Shown piece by piece: positions 1-5,262 of a stretch of 5,262 nt of DNA. This DNA comes from Thermoplasmata archaeon. GTDB taxonomy: Archaea > Thermoplasmatota > Thermoplasmata > RBG-16-68-12 > JAGMCJ01. Below the pieces are notes generated by a model. That model saw nothing but the letters and a program-made list of their open reading frames with translations, searched no databases and was not told the DNA's origin. How positions within the stretch are numbered: position 1 is the stretch's first letter; each line of letters opens with the position of its first letter. A program made the position numbers and the translations under genes. The stretch spans positions 1 through 5,262 of the forward strand of contig JAGMCJ010000209.1 in NCBI GenBank assembly GCA_023129265.1, in the 5' to 3' direction.

Positions 1-3000
1 AAAGGGAGTGACTCACTACCTGGGGACCTATCCATACTATCTGGACATTTATGACGATTCAATGTACACGACGAGCCTGGCTCAGACAACCTCGGATCCT
101 GGTGGGGATGTTGCATTCATTGCTGTTGACGGGCACGCGCTCCCAGGGAACCAGACGCACTACTACAGGGTGCGACACCAGACCAGCGGCTACAAATACA
201 TCCTGGAGACGGAGAACGGCTCCGTCAGTAGTATGCCAGTCCTGAGCTTCACTTCCCCCACCACGTCGGTGATGAATTCCACGGAGATTATAGACGCGTT
301 CCAGATCCAGCTCCAGACGGGTGTGACCTATGACGTCACGTTGAGCGTGACCTCGTCGGCAGACCTGGACATCTATGCGGCTTGCGGTGACATAGTGACA
401 GATGAGGATGCCGCCAGAAGCCTCACCAGATCGGGGACCGCGACAGAACGGCTCGTCTTCGCAGCAAAGAGCGACAGGTGGTGCACAGTGGTTGTCACGA
501 ATCCTTTCGCGAGCACGTCAGAGTACACGATAACAGTGGACACTCTCCCTGAGGACGAGGGCGTCTCCACCAACCTGTACTACGGGTCAGGCGCGGGGTC
601 CTTCCCGGAGTTCGCGATGGAAGTGAACCAGCAGCACATAGGTGTCGTGGCCGCTAGAGCGATAACGCATCAAGGGTCCGATCCGTGGTACCTCATGATC
701 TATGACAACCCCAACTACGTCAGTCCTCTGGCGTACGGCGAGGCCTACCCGAACAACGACATCGCTTTCGTCGTTGTCGATGGACACCTGTTGGGCTCGA
801 ACACGACGTACTATCCCCAGGTCTACCACTCGACCCAGGGCCACAGCTTCGCCATAGAGATGGAGAATGGCAGCCTGGGTGCTGTTCCGGAGATCGTCCC
901 CTCGACGGTCCGAGCGGGCAATTTCACAACGGATGAGGTCTTCGATTCGTACCAGATCTACCTGGAGGCGGACGTCATGTACGATGCCTGGCTGAGCGTT
1001 CCAGCGGGTCACATCTTCGACCTGTTCGTTATATGCCAGGACCTCGCGTCCGACAACTACTCATTCGGCTCAGTATCGCTCGCTGCGGGGATAGACGAAA
1101 GGGTGATCTTCGCGACGAACAGAACAGGCTACTGCGCTCTGATCGTAACGAATCCGGTTGGGAGCGCATCGAACTATCTTCTGGGTGTGAACTACTATGA
1201 GGAGGACGATGCGATCCTTGCGTACTTGCTCAGGGGGTGGGGAACGGCGACTTCGCGGGAACTGGTGACGGACGTAGACAATAGCCATTTCGCTGTCATT
1301 GGAGTCAGGTCCATCTCACATCTGCCGAACTACGGATACACCCTCGACCTCTACGACAATCCCAACTATGTCTCATCGCTCGCGCGCACCGATTCCTTTC
1401 CTAACTATGACTTCTCTTTCATCGCAATCGATGGAAACCGACTCATGACGCCCACGACATACTACCCGAAGGTCGACAACATGGCCCCCGGGTACGCGTA
1501 TCAATTGGAGATCGAGAACGGAAGCCTGGGAGGCGTTCAGAGCCTGGCCTTCGGCGTTCCCGTCGGCGGCACGTTCACCTCCGGGGAGCTGCTGGATGCA
1601 TTTCAGATCCAGCTTCAGACGGGATTCACCTACGACATCACGCTCAGTGTTCCCCTGGGCGAGAATTTCGATCTGTACGCGGCCTGTGGCTCCATCGTGA
1701 CGGACCAGGATTCCGTGGCAAGCAACTCGACCGTGGCGGGCGCGGATGAGCGCCTCATCCTGGCGACGACGGAGTCCGCTCACTGCCTGATTCTGGCAGT
1801 CAACAAGTACGCCGGTTCGGGAGCGTACACGATAACCGTGGACGCATATCCAGAGGACACCGGCGTCGGGACTCATTTGGTGTACGGCCCGTCCGCCGCG
1901 TCATCCGAGGAGCTCGCGATGGAGGTCATCCCGGACCACTACGGGCTTGTCGCGATCAAGTCCGTCTCACACCTTCCGACATTCTCGTACGGGCTCGACC
2001 TCTATGACAATCCGAGCTACGTCTCCTCGTTGGCGAGCACTCAATCCTATCCGGACGACGATGTTGCCTTCCTGACGATGGACGGTCACGGGCTTCCTTC
2101 CAGTGCGACCTTCTACCCGAAGGTGACTCATTCCGCCTACGGTTTCGAGTTCAACCTTGAGATGGAGAACGGCACCACGACTGGCATAGGCGACATAGAT
2201 GTTGGAACACAGCGGTCGGGGAGCTTCACGCCGGCTGAGATTGTCGATGGGTTCCAGGTGAACCTCTCGATTGGAGTGAGCTACAACATCTCCCTCAACG
2301 TTCCTCTTGGTTTCGACTACGACCTCTATCTTGTCAGAGGCCAGTACCGGTCGGAGGAGGATTTCGATGCCAGTAGCGTGACGAGGGTGGCGGGAGCGGA
2401 CGAGTTCATCGTCTACGTTCCTGCAATCAACGGATGCTATCTCGTTGTGGTGACCAATCCCCTTTCAGGGAGCTCATCGTACACGCTGGCAGTATCGACG
2501 GCGGACCTTTCTGTTGTGAACACCGACATCGTCCTCTCCAATCCGAGCCCGACGGAAGGAGAGACCGTCCAGGTGGGTGTCACCGTCAGGAACCTCGGGT
2601 CGCTGAACGTCACCTCCGCGAACCTGAGGTTCTTCGACAACGACCCCGCGTACAACGATCGGATCGGTTCGACCCAGCCAATCTCGAACCTGGTCGTGGG
2701 CAGTTTCGTCTACTTCGAGGTGGACTGGGACACGACGAACCTGGCGGGGAACCACACGATATACACCGTCCTCTCCGACATTGACCCGTCCGATGCGTTC
2801 GGGGGCAACAACATGGCGACAAGATCCGTCGAGGTCCTGCCAACTCCGCAGAACGAGAGGCCGACCGTGAACATAGTCAGCCCGCTCCCAGGGGAGGAGA
2901 TCGCGGGAGAGTACCTCATACAGGGCACTGCCAGTGACATGGACGGAACCGTCCAATATGTGCAGGTTAAGATCGACACGGGGGCGTGGAACCTGGCGAA

Positions 3001-5262
3001 CGGCACGACATCCTGGGACTACTCCTGGAACACAACATTCCACGCAAACGGTCCTCATCTGATATATGCGAGGTCATTCGACGGCCTCGTCTTCTCGAAT
3101 GTGACATCGGTGGGAATCACGGTGAACAACAGCGGAGGCGTGGACATTGAGCCACCGGAGGCGGTGCTCCTCGATCCTCCGACAAACATCACCGACCATT
3201 CTATGAAGCTCGCCTGGAGTCAGAACAACGACTCGGACTTCGTCATGTACAGGCTCTACAAGTCCGAGACCGGGGGTGTTCTGGGCACTTGGATCGCCTC
3301 CATAACCGACAGGCTGATGACCTGGCAGTTTGCGGCCGGGCTGAACGAGTCAACGACCTACTACTTCACGGTCAGGGTCGTCGACACGGCGGGGCTGTAC
3401 AACGACTCGAATCAGGTCAGTAATACGACGCTACCCTCGAACGTGCCTCCAACCCCGGTCGTTCTTCAGAATCCTTCCAACATAACCGCGCACTCGATGC
3501 TCCTCATATGGAACGAGAGCTCGGAGCTAGATTTCGCCTTCTATGAGGCGTACCGCTCGCAGGTCGTGGGCATGCTGGGAACGCTGATCCAGACCATATC
3601 CGCCATGAACACGACTTCCTATGTGGCCGCGGGCCTGAATGCAAGTGAGATGTATTACTTCCTCATCAGAATCTACGACACGGGCGGCTTGTATTCCGAT
3701 TCCAATCAGGTCTCGGCGACAACGCTCGCGGAGAACAGCCCGCCCCCGGCAGTGACCCTCAACCCTCCAACCGATGAGACGGAGACCTCGCTGACGCTGA
3801 CGTGGTCGCAGAGCTTGGCCACGGACTTCGCTCGGTACGAAATCTATCAGTCCCCGTCGTCAGGCGTACTGGGCAGTCTTGTCACAGCCGTTTCATCCCA
3901 GTTCTCAACGCTCTACGTGGTCACGGGGCTCAGTCCGTCCACGACATACCACTTCACGGTACGAGTTGTCGACACAGGCGGCCTCTACGCGAACTCGAAC
4001 CAGATGAATGAGACAACGCTCGCACCAAATGTGCCGCCCTCCGCTGTGCTCCTGAACAGCCCCAACAACATCACCAGCTCCTCCTTAACGCTCTCCTGGA
4101 CGGAAAACGGAGACACTGATTTCGCCCGCTACGAGATCTATCAGTCCACCATGATGGGATTCACTGGAGCGAGAGTCGACTTGATCGGGGACAGGGCTCA
4201 GATCACGCACATAGTGAGCAGTCTGAGCGGGTCCACCGCCTATTACTTCACATTGCGCGTCGTGGACACGGGAGGACTTTATACGGATTCCAATCAGGTC
4301 GAGGGGACGACTCTTCCGCTGAACGTTCCACCCGCACCGGTGACTCTCAATGCACCATCCAATGAGACGAGTAGCACTCTCGTCCTAAGCTGGACTCAGA
4401 ACAACGACACCGATTTCGCGAGGTATGATATATTCCAGTCCGCGACCTTCGGGAACATTGGATCCAAAATCGATGACATACCATCCCGCTCGCAAACCAC
4501 CTACACGGTGACGGGGTTGAGCCAGCTCACTACATACTACTTTACCATCCGCGTCGTGGACACTGGTTCACTCTACGCGGATTCCGCCCAGGTTCCTGGA
4601 ACGACGACGGAGGGCAACACGCCTCCGACCGCGGTGACCCTCAGCACACCCACGGACATCACCGATGCCTCGGTGACCCTGGAGTGGACAACGAACCCGG
4701 ACTCTGACTTTGCGCTGTATGAGATTTATCAATCGCCGACAGCAGGCCCGATTGGAACTCTTGTCACCTCAATTTCCGACAGGGACACGCTCTCCTACAT
4801 CGTAACAGGGCTCTCGCCCGAGACCCCGTACTACTTCACCGTCCGCGTTGTGGACAATATGGGCCTCTACAATGACAGCAGTCAGGTATCTGCCACCACA
4901 CTTGCCGCGAATGCGGCGCCGCAGGCCGTCGTCCTCGGCATCCCAACGGACATCACGTCGGACTCGATCGCACTGAGCTGGAGCCAGAACAGCGATTCGG
5001 ACTTCGCCCGCTATGAAGTGTACATGTCCACGACGGCTGGTCAGCTGGGATCGTTGATGGAGACGGTCTCCTTATGGACCTCCACGGGCGTTGTCATTCC
5101 TGGGCTCGTTCCAAACACGACGTATTACTTCATTGTGAGAGTCGTAGACACGGGCCTTCTGTACTCGGATTCCAATCAGGTTCCGGGCACGACCCTCCCG
5201 CCGAACCTCCCTCCAACAGCCGTCCTCTTGAGCGCTCCGACGGAGGTCACGAACAACTCGCT
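1..5262 (+). CDS. Giant repetitive secreted/surface protein (217-aa PPC-like repeats, CARDB, Ig-like, FN3 array), partial at both ends
   Basis: The frame starting at base 2 is open through the whole window: 1,753 codons and no stop. Domain order is four 217-residue repeats with PPC-like second halves (residues 1-832), a CARDB-like domain (834-946), an Ig-like domain (951-1043), then FN3 repeats of 98 residues (from 1051 to the edge). Repeats diverge largely at third codon positions while keeping their residues, which confirms the frame. No enzyme motif, membrane segment or signal peptide is visible; the ends that would carry them are missing. Only seven Cys occur, all in the first array. About 35 N-X-S/T sequons, high Asp/Thr/Ser and 11 Lys suggest an exported, possibly glycosylated protein. 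By family knowledge such domains act as spacers, stalks or binding modules in surface adhesins and extracellular enzymes; the specific role here is unknown. Coding certainty is high, function low. Confidence 0.96.
2..541 (+). repeat. 217-aa repeat 1 (5'-truncated), first-half module plus PPC-like domain
   Basis: Residues 1-180 correspond to positions 38-217 of the repeat, so about 37 residues lie upstream of the window. The first half (1-86) has the conserved core YLDIYDD (14-19 region), DVAFIAVDGH (36-45) and ETENGS (69-74). The second half (87-180) is PPC-like, with DAFQIQLQTG, YDVTLSV, DLDIY and the closing strand YTITVD. C128 and C161 are 33 residues apart and probably form a disulfide. 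The His before the YDD core sits one residue earlier relative to that core than in the other copies, a small local length change. The PPC-like half is closer to that of repeat 3 (45 of 94 identical, hand count) than to that of its neighbour repeat 2 (29 of 94). Confidence 0.85.
542..1192 (+). repeat. 217-aa repeat 2, first-half module plus PPC-like domain
   Basis: Residues 181-397. The repeat opens with an acidic linker (PEDEG). The first half follows, with the core IYDNPNYV (233-240), DIAFVVVDGH (253-262) and EMENGS (286-291). The PPC-like half (304-397) has DSYQIYL, YDAWLSVP, FDLF and a closing strand ending GVN. C345 and C378 are exactly 217 residues after the cysteines of repeat 1, so the probable disulfide is kept. 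This PPC-like half is the most diverged of the first three: Trp replaces Thr in the YD..LSV strand (W330) and Phe replaces Tyr in the DLY motif. Sequons lie at N267, N289, N307, N352 and N373, the densest of the four copies. Confidence 0.87.
1193..1843 (+). repeat. 217-aa repeat 3, first-half module plus PPC-like domain
   Basis: Residues 398-614. It starts with an acidic linker (NYYEEDD just before and at the boundary). The first half contains SISHLPNYGY, LDLYDNPNYVSSLA (448-461), FIAIDG and EIENGS (503-508). The PPC-like half (521-614) has DAFQIQLQTG identical to repeat 1, then YDITLSVP, FDLYAACG, AGADERLI and YTITVD. C562 and C595 keep the 33-residue spacing. Its first half most resembles that of repeat 4 (40 of 86 identical by hand), whereas its second half most resembles that of repeat 1 (45 of 94), which makes it the mosaic copy of the array. 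Confidence 0.87.
1844..2497 (+). repeat. 217-aa repeat 4 (218 residues), last copy, Cys pair lost
   Basis: Residues 615-832. A linker with PEDTG opens the copy. The first half has SVSHLP, LDLYDNPSYVSSLAS (665-679), DVAFLTMDGHG and EMENGT (720-725). The PPC-like half (738-832) is the cleanest match to the PPC pattern: GSFTPAEIVDGFQVNLSIG, YNISLNVP, YDYDLYLV-type strand, AGADEFIVYV and YTLAVS. It departs from the other copies in two ways. One residue is inserted between positions 780 and 796. The first conserved Cys is Arg (R779), and the remaining C812 lies one place before the aligned Cys position when the downstream VVVTNP is matched. It is the only copy followed by a different domain, the CARDB-like one. 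Confidence 0.86.
2501..2839 (+). other. CARDB-like domain
   Basis: Residues 834-946. The order of features follows CARDB (cell adhesion-related domain of bacteria and archaea): the opening ADLSVVNTDIVLSNPSPTEG, the central strand VQVGVTVRNLGS with its N-x-G turn (N864, G866), a strand with RFFDND (876-881), the VDWDTTNLAGNHTIY segment (907-921), and the closing DIDPSDAFGGNN turn followed by the last strand RSVEV. Sequons lie at N869 and N917. In this family the domain is an Ig-like beta-sandwich found in surface and secreted proteins, often next to other adhesion or enzyme domains. Here it separates the PPC-like array from the Ig/FN3 part. The acidic DIDPSD turn could bind a metal, but that is only a guess. 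Confidence 0.8.
2852..3130 (+). other. Bacterial Ig-like domain (Big family)
   Basis: Residues 951-1043. The sequence has the typical pattern of a prokaryotic Ig-like domain: a Pro-rich start RPTVNIVSPLPGEEIAG (953-969), the strand YLIQGTASDMDGTV (971-984) with the G-T-A-x-D-x-D-G turn, VQVKIDTGAW (987-996), a WDYSWNT strand (1005-1011), GPHLIYARSFDG (1017-1028) and the closing GITVNN. Such domains are single beta-sandwiches used as spacers or sugar- or surface-binding modules. Sequons lie at N1000, N1010, N1033 and N1042. A short Gly-rich linker (GGVDIE, 1045-1050) joins it to the FN3 array. A PKD or cadherin-like domain was considered, but the PKD WDFGDG-type motif is absent. Confidence 0.75.
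3152..3445 (+). repeat. FN3 copy 1
   Basis: Residues 1051-1148. It has W1072, SDF (1078-1080) and the strand VMYRLYKS in place of the ARYEIYQS type of later copies. GLNESTTYYFTVRVVD (1113-1128) and GLYNDSNQ (1131-1138) match the family well. Sequons lie at N1062, N1076, N1115, N1134 and N1141. Together with copy 2 it is the most distinct of the array in strand C. Confidence 0.85.
3446..3739 (+). repeat. FN3 copy 2
   Basis: Residues 1149-1246. W1170, DF (1177-1178), the strand AFYEAYRS and GLNASEMYYFLIRIYD (1211-1226) identify it. It diverges from the others in the last strand, with LIRIYD where they have T-[VIL]-R-V-V-D or, in copy 7, IVRVVD. Sequons at N1160, N1171, N1203 and N1213 are visible. 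The linker is TTLAENSPP. Confidence 0.84.
3740..4033 (+). repeat. FN3 copy 3
   Basis: Residues 1247-1344. W1268, TDFARYEIYQSP (1274-1285), GLSPSTTYHFTVRVVD (1309-1324) and GLYANSNQ mark the domain. This is the first copy with the FARYEIYQS core shared by the later copies. The Asn of the position-12 sequon is replaced by Asp (D1258, giving DET). Confidence 0.86.
4034..4327 (+). repeat. FN3 copy 4
   Basis: Residues 1345-1442. W1366, TDFARYEIYQS (1372-1382), STAYYFTLRVVD and GLYTDSNQ identify it. The middle of the domain (1383-1406, including TMMGFTGARVDLIGD) differs most from the other copies, and the usual Gly of the Gly-Leu turn is Ser (S1407). The position-12 sequon is present (N1356, NIT). 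Confidence 0.85.
4328..4621 (+). repeat. FN3 copy 5
   Basis: Residues 1443-1540. W1464, TDFARYDIFQS (1470-1480), GLSQLTTYYFTIRVVD (1505-1520) and SLYADSAQ mark it. It has Phe in place of Tyr in the YxxY strand and Ala in place of Asn in the DSNQ motif. The linker changes to TTTEGNTPP. The position-12 sequon is present (N1454, NET). Confidence 0.85.
4622..4915 (+). repeat. FN3 copy 6
   Basis: Residues 1541-1638. W1562, SDFALYEIYQSP (1568-1579), GLSPETPYYFTVRVVD (1603-1618) and GLYNDSSQ mark it. The YEIYQSP core is identical to that of copy 3, yet five of the seven codons differ synonymously, so the two copies are not recent duplicates. The position-12 residue is Asp (D1552, DIT). Confidence 0.86.
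4916..5209 (+). repeat. FN3 copy 7
   Basis: Residues 1639-1736. W1660, SDFARYEVYMS (1666-1676), GLVPNTTYYFIVRVVD (1701-1716) and LLYSDSNQ identify it. The starting PP is AP in this copy, and the last-strand Thr is Ile. The position-12 residue is Asp (D1650). A sequon lies at N1705. Confidence 0.85.
5210..5262 (+). repeat. FN3 copy 8, cut off by the window edge
   Basis: Residues 1737-1753 plus the first two bases of a Leu codon. The start PPTAVLLSAPTEVTNNS is in register with the earlier copies: the V-L-L strand is matched, and Glu (E1748) takes the position-12 place. The Trp at position 22 would fall just beyond the window. Confidence 0.75.

Larger units (their letters stand above)
3152..5262 (+). 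repeat. Fibronectin type III array, seven complete 98-aa copies and the start of an eighth
   Basis: Residues 1051-1753. The copies start at 1051, 1149, 1247, 1345, 1443, 1541, 1639 and 1737, all exactly 98 residues (294 bases) apart. Conserved landmarks by repeat position are PP (1-2, AP in copy 7), Trp 22, Asp-Phe 29-30, Tyr 33, Ser 38, G-x-x-G (42 and 45), Gly-Leu 63-64, the YYF strand (70-72), Asp 78 and Leu-Tyr 82-83. Trp near the start of strand B and the GL-x-x-x-T-x-Y-x-F segment are hallmarks of FN3. The linker (TTL-x-x-N-x-PP) keeps an Asn two residues before PP in every copy. FN3 modules usually act as extended spacers or binding modules in extracellular proteins. The array runs past the right edge, so the total copy number is unknown. 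Confidence 0.9.

Noticed and set aside
60..64. Internal ATG codons (for example in-frame Met21) as the gene start
   Set aside because: The conserved repeat sequence continues upstream of it to the window edge, so the true start is outside the window. No promoter or ribosome site is visible.
51..245. 64-codon plus-strand frame with Arg/Thr-rich product
   Set aside because: Out of frame within repeat 1, low-complexity product typical of a shifted reading of GC-rich DNA.
373..573. Minus-strand open frame of 66 codons
   Set aside because: Antisense shadow of the PPC-like half of repeat 1; no independent coding signal.
587..1876. Minus-strand open frames at 587-1012, 1070-1288 and 1373-1876
   Set aside because: They are antisense to the 217-residue repeats. 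Their partial resemblance to each other is simply the mirror of the repeated plus-strand DNA, and all the plus-strand conservation is in the frame from base 2.
2..2497. RTX-type calcium-binding repeats or a dockerin
   Set aside because: The acidic stretches do not form the nine-residue GGxGxDxxx repeat or the paired dockerin calcium loops.
2434..2784. 116-codon plus-strand frame
   Set aside because: Out of frame across the end of repeat 4 and the CARDB-like domain; its Arg/His/Pro-rich product is typical of a shadow frame.
2437..3006. Minus-strand frames at 2437-2655, 2610-2843 and 2710-3006
   Set aside because: Overlapping one another and antisense to the CARDB/Ig region; no domain and no plausible gene context.
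2474..3058. 194-codon open frame on the minus strand
   Set aside because: It lies wholly antisense to the CARDB-like and Ig-like domains of the long plus-strand frame. It has no recognisable domain and is explained by the GC-rich codon pattern of the real gene.
2852..3130. PKD or cadherin domain
   Set aside because: The PKD WDFGDG-type motif and cadherin calcium motifs are absent; the G-T-A-x-D-x-D-G turn and overall order fit a Big-type Ig-like domain better.
3802..4011. 69-codon plus-strand frame
   Set aside because: Shifted reading of FN3 copy 3; the in-frame reading has clear FN3 landmarks.
3152..5262. Regular 294-base periodicity as a CRISPR array or satellite repeat
   Set aside because: The period is a whole number of codons and the copies diverge largely at synonymous sites, as expected for a protein domain array. 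There are no short identical direct repeats with unique spacers.

Overview
The whole window lies inside one very large protein-coding gene on the + strand. Reading from base 2 (base 1 is the last base of the preceding codon), I find 1,753 complete codons without a stop, plus a final CT that encodes Leu whatever the missing base. Start codon, stop codon, promoter, signal peptide and membrane anchor all lie outside the window. Residue numbers below count from the codon at base 2.

The protein is a repetitive, all-beta, probably secreted or cell-surface protein with two repeat arrays joined by two single domains. Bases 2-2497 hold four tandem repeats of 217 residues (the first lacks its start). 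The second half of each resembles the pre-peptidase C-terminal (PPC) beta-sandwich family; the first half is a beta-rich module I cannot assign firmly. A CARDB-like domain (2501-2839) and a bacterial Ig-like domain (2852-3130) follow. Bases 3152-5262 hold seven complete fibronectin type III (FN3) repeats of exactly 98 residues, and the start of an eighth. The array runs off the right edge.

Organism: the DNA is GC-rich. The protein is acidic (about 186 Asp+Glu against about 55 Lys+Arg by hand count), has only 11 lysines, and carries about 35 N-X-S/T sequons. The PPC/CARDB/Ig/FN3 combination with many sequons fits a large surface protein of an archaeon, perhaps a Thermoplasmata-type euryarchaeote. 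That assignment is an inference; a bacterium cannot be excluded.

No second gene, RNA gene, mobile element, CRISPR array or intergenic region is visible. The open frames on the minus strand and in the other plus frames are shadows of this gene. The points most worth a second look are the nearly indel-free periods of both arrays, a Cys pair present in 217-residue repeats 1-3 but lost in repeat 4, an in-register sequon in all four of those repeats, and the unassigned first half of the 217-residue unit.
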